The notes below the pieces were generated by a model. It was not told the DNA's origin. It saw only the letters and a program-made list of their open reading frames with translations, and did no database searches. From Phenylobacterium sp. (GTDB taxonomy: Bacteria; Pseudomonadota; Alphaproteobacteria; Caulobacterales; Caulobacteraceae), in the NCBI GenBank assembly GCA_028291285.1, contig JAQGIJ010000592.1:1-6700 (forward strand): DNA of 6,700 nucleotides, read 5' to 3'. Below are positions 1 to 6,334 of this stretch, one piece after another. Each line of letters begins with the position of its first letter. The first letter of the stretch is position 1. The translations under genes and the position numbers were made by a program.

Positions 1-1405
1 CCGTCGGTCGCGGCCGCCTCGGCGGGCGGCGGCGCAAGCTCGGCGGCGCGCGCGAGCAGCTCTGGCAGGTGGGCGTCGAGGAAGCCGGTGGTGAGCCGGC
101 CGGCGGCGAACTCCGGCCGCTCGAGGATGGCGCGGGCGAGCGCCAGGCTGCTGGGCGCGCCCTCGATGCGGAACTCGGCGGCGGCGCGGCGGGCCTTGGC
201 GGCGCAATGCGCCAGGTCGCCCGCGCTCCAGACCACGAGCTTGGCGATCAGCGGATCGAAGGCGGGACTGGTGGCGTAGCCGGCGTAACCGTAGCCGTCG
301 ACCCGCACGCCGGGCCCGCTCGGCGGCTCATAGCGGGTCAGGACGCCGCCGGCGCCCTCGGCCAGCGCGCCATCGGGGGCGAGCCGCTCCAGGTTGACGC
401 GCAGCTGGATGGCGCTGCCGCGGGGCGCGGGCGGCTGGTCGGCGCAGCAGGCCGCGAGCGTGTCGCCGCCGGCGAGCCGGAGCTGCAGCTGGACCAGGTC
501 CAGCCCGGTGACCGCCTCGGTCACGGTGTGCTCGACCTGCAGGCGCGGATTGGCCTCGATGAAGACGAAGCGCTCGTCCGGCCGCACCAGGAACTCGACG
601 GTGGCGAGGCCGCGGATCTCGGCCGCCGCGCCCAGTTGGCGGGCGGCGTGGGCCAGGCCGCGCGCAGCTCGGCCGACAGAGCCGGGGCGGGGGCGACCTC
701 GATCAGCTTCTGGCGCCGCCGCTGGATGGAGCATTCGCGGTCGCCAAGCACGGCCAGCTCGGCGCCGTCGCCGGCGATCTGCACCTCCACGTGGCGGGCG
801 TCGGCGACCAGCGCCTCGGCGTAGAGCCGTCCGTCGCCGAAGGCCGCCGCGGCCTCGCGGGCGCAGGCCTCGTAGGCGCTTGCGGGATCTTCGCCGAACG
901 GCACGATGCGCATGCCGCGGCCGCCGCCGCCGGCGACCGCCTTGATCATGATCGGGCCGGACCTGGCGAAGGCGCGGACCTCCTCCAGGCTCGCCGCCGC
1001 GGGCGTCGCGGGCGCCACCGGCACGCCGGCCGCCTCGGCGAGCGCGCGGGCCCGCAGCTTGTCGCCGAGCGCCTCCAGCGTCTCCGGCTCGGGGCCCACG
1101 AAGGTGAGGCCGCGGGCGGCGCAGAGCCGGGCGAAGCCGGCGTTCTCCGCCAGGAAGCCATAGCCCGGATGGACGGCGTCGCAGCCTGCGCCTTGCGCCG
1201 CAGCGACCATCGCCTCGGCGTCCAGGTAGGCCGCGGGCCCGGCGCCGGCCAGGGCGACCGCCTCGTCAGCGAGGCTACGGTGCAGCGAGCGCGCGTCGTC
1301 CTTCGAGAAAACCGCGACCGTGGCGACGCCCAGTTCGGCCGCGGCGCGGGCGATGCGGACGGCGATCTCGCCGCGGTTGGCGATCAGCAGCTTGCGAAGA
1401 CGCAT
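1..1405 (-). pseudogene. Biotin carboxylase subunit/domain of an acyl-CoA carboxylase, frameshifted and 3'-partial
   Basis: Biotin carboxylases use ATP and bicarbonate to carboxylate biotin on a carrier domain, for transfer to an acyl-CoA or similar acceptor. The start at 1405 gives MRLRKLLIANRGEIAVRI, a typical family N-terminus. The first frame carries HPGYGFLAENAGFA (residues 79-92), K116, K155 with the AGGGGRGM glycine loop, H205/E207 and DRECSIQRRRQK (222-233). It loses homology after about residue 248 and stops at 521. From about 656 to the left edge a second minus frame is open and carries ATVEFL, FIEANPRLQVEHTVTEAV and AIQLRVN, then the C-terminal biotin carboxylase region up to FLDAHLPEL and a Pro/Ala-rich linker. 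Joined, about 467 residues are visible with no stop, so the gene runs on past the window. It may be a long BC-BCCP-CT fusion. It lies 24 nt after the SDR, with no clear Shine-Dalgarno. The family is certain. Whether the break is real or a sequencing error is not. Confidence 0.9.
654..670 (-). other. Frameshift site in the biotin carboxylase gene
   Basis: Read on the minus strand, the upstream frame is convincing through LSAELR (codon 248 at 664-662). The downstream frame is convincing from LAHAARQLGAAAEIRG, whose first codon is at 656-654. The junction lies on a GC-dinucleotide run, minus strand GCGCGCGG at 665-658. Removing one GC unit joins the frames as AELRGLAHAARQ, so the change can be read as a 2-nt expansion. 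An equivalent reading is a 1-nt loss. Confidence 0.85.
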
Positions 1406-1429
1406 GGCGGGGACGAACCGGGCTGGAGG

Positions 1430-2176
1430 TCAGGTGAAGCGGGCGCCGCTCACCGCGATGTTCTCACCCGAGATCCAGCGGGAGTCATCGCTGGCGAAGA
1501 AGGCCGCGGCGTCGGCGATGTCCGGGACCTGGCCGATCCGGCCCATCGGGATCTGCGCGATCAGCCGCGCCCGCATCTCGTCGCCGAGGCCCGCGGTCAT
1601 GTCGGTCTCGGTGATGCCGACGTTGAGCGAATTGACCGTGATCCGGCGCGGCCCGAGCTCGGTCGCCCAGATGCGCACGAAGGCGTCGCCCGCGGCCTTG
1701 CTGGCCGAGTAGACGGCGAGCCCCGCCTGGTGGATACGCGCGGCCATGCTGGAGATGTTTATGACCCGCCCGCCGTCCGGCATCATGGCCACCGCCTTCT
1801 GGGTGACGAAGAAGGTCCCCTTGGCGTTGAGGTCGAAGCAGGCGTCGTAGGCGGCCTCGGTGACCGCGTCGAGCTGCGGGAAGCCGGGGGCGCTGCGGCC
1901 GGCGTTGTTGACAAGGATGTCGATCGCCTCGACCTGGCTGCGGATCTCCTCGAACATCCCCTCGATCTGGGCCATGTCGGAGACGTCGGCCTGGACGATA
2001 ATCGCTTGGCCGCCGGCCGCGGCGATCTCGCGCGCGGCGGCTTCCGCCGCGGCGCGGTCGTTGGCGTAGTTGACGATCACCCGCGCCCCTTCGCCCGCCA
2101 GCCGCACCGCGATGCCCCGGCCGATGCCGCGCGACGCGCCGGTGATCAGCGCCGTCTTCCCCTCGAGCTTGCCCAT
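1430..2176 (-). CDS. Classical short-chain dehydrogenase/reductase (FabG-like)
   Basis: A cytoplasmic NAD(P)-dependent oxidoreductase of 248 residues, the usual length for classical SDRs. It shows the Rossmann cofactor motif TGASRGIG (12-19), an acidic D64 after the third strand, NNAG (90-93), and the catalytic set N117, S143, Y156 and K160 (YSASK at 156-160). The usual Pro-Gly pair after the active site reads NVG (185-187), with Val in place of Pro. The start ATG at 2176 is fixed by an AGGAGA Shine-Dalgarno at 2187-2182, 5 nt away. The gene begins 23 nt after the exporter stop and ends 24 nt before the carboxylase, so it is probably co-transcribed with both. In this acyl-CoA setting it may oxidise a hydroxyacyl-CoA or another alcohol intermediate. 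Substrate and cofactor preference cannot be assigned, and a FabG-like 3-oxoacyl reductase is equally possible. The minus-strand frame stays open upstream to about 3538, but only as a shadow of the exporter gene. Confidence 0.93.
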   Translation of the reverse strand: MGKLEGKTALITGASRGIGRGIAVRLAGEGARVIVNYANDRAAAEAAAREIAAAGGQAIIVQADVSDMAQIEGMFEEIRSQVEAIDILVNNAGRSAPGFPQLDAVTEAAYDACFDLNAKGTFFVTQKAVAMMPDGGRVINISSMAARIHQAGLAVYSASKAAGDAFVRIWATELGPRRITVNSLNVGITETDMTAGLGDEMRARLIAQIPMGRIGQVPDIADAAAFFASDDSRWISGENIAVSGARFT

Positions 2177-2199
2177 GCTTGTCTCCTGCAGGTCGGTGT

Positions 2200-3732
2200 T
2201 CAGGCCGCCCGTGCGGCGCTCGGCCGGGCCTGGACGGCCTTGACCGCCTGCGGCCGCTTCGGTGGGCGCAGCAGCAGGAGCAGCGGCAATAGCACCAGCG
2301 CGAGCACCAGCATCACCCGGAAATTGTCCAGATAGGCCACCATGGTCGCCTGGCGGGTGATCTCGGCGTTGAGCGCGAGCGCGCCTGAGACCGTGTCGGG
2401 CGACAGGTTGGGCGGCAGCCCGGCGCGGACCACCGGGTCGGCGGTGTCGATGTGGGCGGCCAGGGCGGCGTGCATGCGCTGCCCGTTGCCGGCGGCGAGC
2501 GCCTGCATCAGCGAGATGCCCATGGAGCCGGCGATCTGGCGCATGAGGTTGTAGATCGCCGAGGCGTCGGCGCGCAGGCTCGGGTCGACGGTGGCGAAGG
2601 CCAGCGTCGACAGCGGCACGAAGATCATCCCCTGGCCGCCGCCCTGCAGCATGCCGGTCATCAGGAGCTGGCGGGCGCTCATGCCCAGATCGAAGCGGGT
2701 CATCTGCCAGAAGGCGACCGCGCAGATCGCCAGGCCCGCCCCCAGGATCAGGCGCAGGTCCAGCATGTTCATCATCCGGCCCATGATCAGCATGGTGGCC
2801 ATCATGGCGACGCCCCGCGGCATGCTGAGCAGGCCGGCGAGGAACACCGGATATCCCAGGACGGTCTGCATCAGGAGCGGCAGCAGCGTCAGGCTGGAGA
2901 ACATCAGCACGCTGGTGAGGAAGCCGAACACGGTGGCGGTGATCAGGTTGCGGTCGCGCGCCAGCGAGGGATCGAACAGCGGATGGCGCGCGGTGAGCGT
3001 GTGGGTCAGGAAGATCCAGAAGCCGATCGCCGCCAGCACGGCGTCGATCCAGATCTCGCGGGCGGAGAACCAGTCCTGGCTCGGGCCGCGATCGAGCATC
3101 AGCTGCAGGGCTGCGATGGCGACGGTCAGCGAGCCGAACCCCAGGAAGTCGAAGCGGCGGGGCCGCGCCGCCCCGCTCGGCAGGAACACCCAGAGCAGCA
3201 GCATGGAGACCGCGCCCACCGGCAGGTTGATGTAGAAGCACCACCGCCAGGAGGCGTCCTCGGTGAGGTAGCCGCCGAGCACCGGCCCCAGCACCGGTCC
3301 GAGGATCGTGCCCATCGACCAGATCGACATCGCCTGGGCGTGGCGTTCCGGCGGGTTGATGTTCAGCAGCACCGCCTGGGACAGCGGGATGAGCGCGGCG
3401 CCGCTGATCCCCTGGGCGATGCGGAAGGCGACCATCTCCGGCAGGGTGGCGGCGAGGCCGCAGAGCATCGAGGTCAGGGTGAAGGCGGCGACGCTCGCCA
3501 TCAGCATCTGCTTCAGGCCGAAGCGGCTGGCCATCCAACCGCTGATCGGCGTCGCCACCGCCGCAGCCACGATGTAGGAGGTCAGCACCCAGGTGATCTG
3601 CTCGGGCGAGGCCGAGAGGTTGCCCTGCATGTGCGGCAGGGCGACGTTGGCGATGGTCGTGTCCAGCGTGCCCATCAGGGTCGCCATCATGATGCCGATG
3701 GTGACCGGGACGCGGTAGCTGTCGGCGCTCAC
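2200..3732 (-). CDS. DHA2-family MFS drug/metabolite exporter (EmrB/QacA type)
   Basis: An inner-membrane, proton-driven efflux transporter of 510 residues, the size of 14-helix DHA2 members. Family landmarks are LDTTIANVALP in the first helix (23-33), the motif-A loop GWMASRFGLKQ (65-75), motif B around RIAQGISGAALIPLSQ (104-119), and motif C GPVLGPVLGGYL (145-156) followed by WRWCFYINLPVG (162-173). A hydrophilic loop at about 415-465 precedes the last helix, as in EmrB. The C-terminus is basic and alanine-rich. The start is GTG at 3732, which leaves about 10 residues before helix 1. No in-frame ATG lies upstream in the gap, and the ATGs inside helix 1 would truncate it. The GTG has a poor Shine-Dalgarno of its own but overlaps the stop of a short leader reading frame (GTGA), suggesting translational coupling. 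No EmrA-like membrane-fusion partner is visible. Substrate unknown. It may export a toxic substrate or intermediate of the neighbouring pathway. Confidence 0.93.
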   Translation of the reverse strand: MSADSYRVPVTIGIMMATLMGTLDTTIANVALPHMQGNLSASPEQITWVLTSYIVAAAVATPISGWMASRFGLKQMLMASVAAFTLTSMLCGLAATLPEMVAFRIAQGISGAALIPLSQAVLLNINPPERHAQAMSIWSMGTILGPVLGPVLGGYLTEDASWRWCFYINLPVGAVSMLLLWVFLPSGAARPRRFDFLGFGSLTVAIAALQLMLDRGPSQDWFSAREIWIDAVLAAIGFWIFLTHTLTARHPLFDPSLARDRNLITATVFGFLTSVLMFSSLTLLPLLMQTVLGYPVFLAGLLSMPRGVAMMATMLIMGRMMNMLDLRLILGAGLAICAVAFWQMTRFDLGMSARQLLMTGMLQGGGQGMIFVPLSTLAFATVDPSLRADASAIYNLMRQIAGSMGISLMQALAAGNGQRMHAALAAHIDTADPVVRAGLPPNLSPDTVSGALALNAEITRQATMVAYLDNFRVMLVLALVLLPLLLLLRPPKRPQAVKAVQARPSAARAA

Positions 3733-3767
3733 GAGCTCAGGCGCGGGGCGCGGATCTCGCAGCTCAT
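3729..3767 (-). CDS. Possible 12-residue leader peptide overlapping the exporter start
   Basis: An ATG at 3767 opens a short frame, MSCEIRAPRLSS, ending in a TGA (3731-3729) that shares bases with the exporter's GTG as GTGA. It is preceded by the strongest Shine-Dalgarno in the window (GGAGG, 5 nt spacing), whereas the exporter GTG has almost none. This is what a translational coupling leader looks like. The peptide itself has no recognisable function. The match could be chance in a G-rich intergenic stretch. Confidence 0.35.
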   Translation of the reverse strand: MSCEIRAPRLSS

Positions 3768-3770
3768 CTG

Positions 3771-3780
3771 GCCCTCCCCC
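3771..3780 (-). promoter_or_regulatory. Strong Shine-Dalgarno upstream of the exporter
   Basis: On the minus strand the sequence is GGGGGAGGGC, containing GGAGG 5 nt before the ATG at 3767. It is 38 nt upstream of the exporter GTG, too far to serve it directly, so it points to initiation at the leader ATG followed by coupling at the GTGA overlap. Confidence 0.45.
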
Positions 3781-3786
3781 GAGTGC

Positions 3787-3801
3787 GGGCCTTTCCGGCC
3801 C
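3787..3801 (-). other. Small GC-rich hairpin in the thiolase-exporter gap
   Basis: A perfect 5-bp inverted repeat, GGGCC and GGCCC, encloses a 5-nt loop (GGAAA on the minus strand). It lies just upstream of the strong Shine-Dalgarno. There is no T-tract after it. It might influence access to the ribosome site, but five GC pairs can occur by chance at this base composition. Confidence 0.25.
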
Positions 3802-3828
3802 TGTTCTGCGAACTCTTGCCGCCGAAGC

Positions 3829-3859
3829 GCCCCCGCGTCCGGATCGACGCCGCGGGGGC
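3829..3859 (-). terminator. Stable hairpin just after the thiolase gene, no U-tract
   Basis: A perfect 9-bp GC-rich inverted repeat (GCCCCCGCG at 3829-3837 and CGCGGGGGC at 3851-3859) encloses a 13-nt loop. It starts 9 nt after the thiolase stop on the transcribed strand. The position is typical of a terminator or 3'-end stabiliser, but the bases that follow are GCTTCGGCGG rather than a T-run. It could be a weak or factor-dependent terminator, or a processing and stability element separating the thiolase from the exporter. Confidence 0.5.
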
Positions 3860-3868
3860 TATGGCGCG

Positions 3869-5044
3869 TCAGACCTCGATGATCACCGCGCCGGCCTGGC
3901 CGCCGCCGGCGCACATGGTGGCCAGGCCAAAGCCGCCGCCGCGGCGCTGCAGTTCGTAGATCAGGGTGGTCAGCATCCGTGCGCCGGTGGCCGCGATCGG
4001 GTGACCGAGGCTGCAGCCGGAGCCGGAGACGTTGACGATCTCCTCGTCGATGCCCAGCGCGCGCACCGCGGCGATCGGCACCGAGGCGAAGGCCTCGTTG
4101 ATCTCCCAGAGCTTGATGTCCTGCTGCTTCAGCCCGGCGCGGGCCAGCACCTTCGGGATCGCCTCGATCGGGGCCATGCCGGTGCGCACCGGATCGACGC
4201 CCACGGCCGCCCAGGAGCGGACCTTGGCGATGGGCGTAAGGCCCTCGGCCTTGGCGAACTCGGGATCGGCCAGGATCAGGGCGGCGGCCGCGTCGTTCAC
4301 GCCGCTGGAGTTGCCGGCCGTGATGGAGAAGCCCTCGATGTCCTGGTGCAGCGGCTTCAGCGAGGCCATGCGCTCCATGGAGGCGTCGCGGCGCGGGTGC
4401 TCGTCGACCAGGAAGGTGATCACGCTGCCGTCCTTCATCCGCGCCTGGACCGGCACGATCTCGTCGGCCAGGCGGCCGGCGTCGGTGGCGGCGATCGCCC
4501 GCTGGTGCGAGCGCAGCGCCCAGGCGTCCATCTCCTCGCGGCTGATGCCGGCGATCCTGGCGGTGTTCCAGCCGACCGTGACGGTCATGTCGCGGTTGGG
4601 CGCCTCGGCCGTGTTCGGGTGGCTGGGCGGCGACCAGTTGTCGACGAAGTCCTCCAGCGTGCCGGGCACCCGGCGACGCAGCTGCGGCGCGGTCGAGCTC
4701 GACTGCACCCCGCCCGCGGCGACCACCCTGTCCATGCCGGCCGCGATCGAGCCCGCCGCCACGCCCACCGAGGTCAGGCTGCCGGCGCAGTGGCGGTTGA
4801 CCGCCATGCCGCTCACGCCGGTCATCCCGGCCTCCACCGCCGCGTGCCGCGCGACGTCGCCGCCGCCGTAGAGGGACTCGGCGAAGACCACATCGTCCAC
4901 CTGCTCGGGCGAGAGGCCGGCGCGGCGGATCGCTTCGACCAGCACGGTCTTACCCAACTCTTCGGCCTGGGTGTCGATGAGAGCGCCCTTGCGGGCGGTG
5001 GCGATCGCGGTGCGCGCGGCGCTGAGAATGACAGCTTGAGCCAT
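3869..5044 (-). CDS. Thiolase (acetyl-CoA acetyltransferase/3-ketoacyl-CoA thiolase)
   Basis: Thiolase-superfamily enzyme that cleaves 3-ketoacyl-CoA with CoA, or runs the reverse Claisen condensation, in the cytoplasm. It has 391 residues, normal for degradative and biosynthetic thiolases. The catalytic set is intact: the acyl-accepting Cys86 in NRHCAGSL (83-90), NEAFA (316-320), His348 in GHP (347-349) and Cys378 in MCAGGGQAGA (377-386). The glycine-rich stretch before the histidine reads NVSGSGCSLGHP rather than the common NVNGGAIALGHP, a variant of the signature. The start ATG at 5044 has GAGG at 5053-5050 with 5 nt spacing and gives the usual N-terminus AVILSAARTAI. It lies 86 nt downstream of the thiolase-like gene, in a gap with AT-rich promoter-like sequence, and is followed by a stable hairpin, so it may be partly its own unit. 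Probably the last chain-shortening step of a beta-oxidation-like route. Chain-length preference is not visible. Confidence 0.95.
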   Translation of the reverse strand: MAQAVILSAARTAIATARKGALIDTQAEELGKTVLVEAIRRAGLSPEQVDDVVFAESLYGGGDVARHAAVEAGMTGVSGMAVNRHCAGSLTSVGVAAGSIAAGMDRVVAAGGVQSSSTAPQLRRRVPGTLEDFVDNWSPPSHPNTAEAPNRDMTVTVGWNTARIAGISREEMDAWALRSHQRAIAATDAGRLADEIVPVQARMKDGSVITFLVDEHPRRDASMERMASLKPLHQDIEGFSITAGNSSGVNDAAAALILADPEFAKAEGLTPIAKVRSWAAVGVDPVRTGMAPIEAIPKVLARAGLKQQDIKLWEINEAFASVPIAAVRALGIDEEIVNVSGSGCSLGHPIAATGARMLTTLIYELQRRGGGFGLATMCAGGGQAGAVIIEV

Positions 5045-5071
5045 GGAAGCCTCGGAAATGAGAAAAGGAAT

Positions 5072-5107
5072 ATCCTATCACTTTAGGCGCTGGCGGCGGC
5101 GCTGCAA
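5072..5107 (-). promoter_or_regulatory. Candidate promoter for the thiolase gene
   Basis: The gap holds the only clearly AT-rich patch in the window. On the minus strand TTGCAG (5107-5102) is followed after 16 nt by TAAAGT (5085-5080), a weak match to sigma-70 boxes. TAGGAT (5077-5072) is an alternative -10. An AGGA-N3-TCCT inverted repeat (5066-5076) overlaps the downstream side and could be an operator. Each match is weak. The composition and position make it worth listing. Confidence 0.3.
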
Positions 5108-5128
5108 GGCGAACGCTGATCTCGCCTC
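5106..5128 (-). terminator. Weak hairpin after the thiolase-like gene
   Basis: On the minus strand AGGCGA and TCGCCT form 6 bp, plus a flanking G-U pair, around a 9-nt loop, starting two bases after the TAA stop of the thiolase-like gene. Only two T residues follow. It could attenuate read-through into the thiolase gene, but as an intrinsic terminator it is poor. Confidence 0.3.
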
Positions 5129-5130
5129 AG

Positions 5131-6318
5131 TTATGCCCGCAGGATCATCGAGCTCGACGGCACCGGGCTGGGGCCGCCGGTGACCAGCGCCAGCTCCACC
5201 TCCTTGACCTGGGCGGTGGAGGTCCCGCGGATCTGGCGCACGCCTTCGACGATGTGGGTGGTGGCGTGGAGGTAGACCTCCGAGAGGTTGCCGCCGTGGG
5301 TGTTGACCGGGATCTTGCCGGTGTCCCAGCGCAGGCCGCCGGAGGCCGCCAGCGGCCCGGACTCGCCCTTGCCGCAGAAGCCGTAGTCCTCCAGCTGCAG
5401 CAGCACCATGCCGGTGAAGTGGTCGTAGAGCTCGGCCACGTCGATGTCCTGCGGTCCCACGCCGGCCATGCGGTAGAGGTCGCGCGCCAGCTGGCCGTGG
5501 CCGGCGGTGGGGTAGATGTCGTCGGGCATGGTCTGCTGCGTGATCGACTGGCCCCAGCCGCCGGCGCCGCCCTGCGCCACGGCCATGATGTAGGCGGGCT
5601 TCTGCTTCATGTCCTTGGCGCGCTCGGCGGAGACCACGATCACCGCGCCCGCCCCGTCGTTCTCGTTGCAGTAGTCGAAGAGGCGGAACGGGTCGGAGAT
5701 CATCCGCGAGGCGTAGTAGTCCTCAAGCGTCATCGGATCGCGCCGCAGCGCCTTGGGGTTGCGCCGCGCGTGCTCGCGCTGGGTCATGGCGACGGCGGCC
5801 AGGTGGTCGGTGGTGGTGCCGTAGAGGTGCATGTGCCGGCGCACCATCAGGGCGAACATCTGGCCCGGCGCCATCAGCCCATAGGGCGCGATGAAGTCCC
5901 GGCTGGCGGTGGAGACGGTGCCGGTGTTGCTGGGCGGCCGGGCGAAGACCTCGCCGAAGCGCTGGTCCGACGGCTGGCGGATGCCGTGATAGACCGCGAC
6001 CACGTCGCAGTAGCCGGCGTGGATCGCCGCCGCCGCCGCGCCCACCGCCGCGCAGGAGCCGCCGCCGCCGCCGCCCCAGACCAGGTTGGAGAAGCGGACC
6101 TCCGGGCAGCCCAGGGCGGGCGCCACGATCGAGGCGTTCATCTCGTCCATGTAGGAGGAGAAGCCGTCGATCTCCTTGGGATTGATCCCGGCGTCGTCGC
6201 AGGCCTTGAGGATCGCCTCAAGGCAGAGGTCCAGGTGGCTCTTCGCCCCCGACTGTCCGCGCTTGTAGTAGTCGGTCAGGCCGACGCCGACGATGGCGCA
6301 CTTGTCCTTGATGCTCAT
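5131..6318 (-). CDS. SCP-x/Ltp-type thiolase-like protein, probable DUF35-dependent (retro-aldolase-like)
   Basis: A 395-residue thiolase-fold protein of the sterol-carrier-protein-x/lipid-transfer group. The N-terminus CAIVGVGLTDYYKRG and the YDHFTG (298-303) and NTHGGNLSEVYLH (339-351) motifs are typical of that group. Aligned by eye with the canonical thiolase next door, the nucleophile position falls on Gly85 inside WGGGGGGSC, the active-site Asn becomes Tyr298, the His becomes Tyr349 and the second Cys becomes Thr380. A free Cys89 sits four residues after the nucleophile position. Such replacement, with Tyr at these places, is known for Ltp2, the aldolase that cleaves steroid side-chain CoA esters together with a DUF35 partner. 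A DUF35 gene sits 16 nt upstream, fitting a two-subunit enzyme. The start ATG at 6318 has a GGAG about 10 nt upstream. It is probably co-translated with the DUF35 gene. Family confident; the aldolase reaction and its substrate are inferred. Confidence 0.9.
   Translation of the reverse strand: MSIKDKCAIVGVGLTDYYKRGQSGAKSHLDLCLEAILKACDDAGINPKEIDGFSSYMDEMNASIVAPALGCPEVRFSNLVWGGGGGGSCAAVGAAAAAIHAGYCDVVAVYHGIRQPSDQRFGEVFARPPSNTGTVSTASRDFIAPYGLMAPGQMFALMVRRHMHLYGTTTDHLAAVAMTQREHARRNPKALRRDPMTLEDYYASRMISDPFRLFDYCNENDGAGAVIVVSAERAKDMKQKPAYIMAVAQGGAGGWGQSITQQTMPDDIYPTAGHGQLARDLYRMAGVGPQDIDVAELYDHFTGMVLLQLEDYGFCGKGESGPLAASGGLRWDTGKIPVNTHGGNLSEVYLHATTHIVEGVRQIRGTSTAQVKEVELALVTGGPSPVPSSSMILRA
6058..6075 (-). 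repeat. Six tandem GGC codons in the active-site loop
   Basis: Six identical GGC codons (GCC x6 on the plus strand) encode Gly82-Gly87 of the thiolase-like protein, exactly where a thiolase carries its nucleophilic cysteine loop. A pure trinucleotide run can change length in frame by slippage. Confidence 0.9.
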
Positions 6319-6334
6319 GGTCGTCTGGCTCCGG

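Noticed and set aside
69..824. Long open frame on the plus strand opposite the carboxylase
   Set aside because: Its sequence is low-complexity Gly/Ala/Arg-rich with no family motifs, while the minus strand encodes a clear biotin carboxylase there. It is a shadow of high GC coding DNA.
791..2335. 514-codon plus-strand open frame opposite the carboxylase and SDR
   Set aside because: Composition is dominated by Gly, Ala, Arg, Asp and His with no recognisable domain, and it lies antisense to two genes with intact motifs.
2177..3538. Upstream extension of the SDR frame to a 702-residue protein
   Set aside because: The extension reads the exporter gene out of frame and is Arg/Pro/Ala-rich. The SDR has its own ATG at 2176 with a good Shine-Dalgarno.
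2452..3882. 476-codon plus-strand open frame opposite the exporter
   Set aside because: It is rich in His, Gln, Gly and Arg, the usual reverse-complement image of a hydrophobic membrane protein, and has no known motif.
3768..3914. Extension of the short leader frame upstream to 61 codons
   Set aside because: It would overlap the thiolase 3' end and hairpin and has no ribosome site. Only the internal ATG at 3767 has a convincing one.
4001..5086. Plus-strand open frame opposite the thiolase
   Set aside because: No domain signature; it fully overlaps a thiolase with all catalytic residues.
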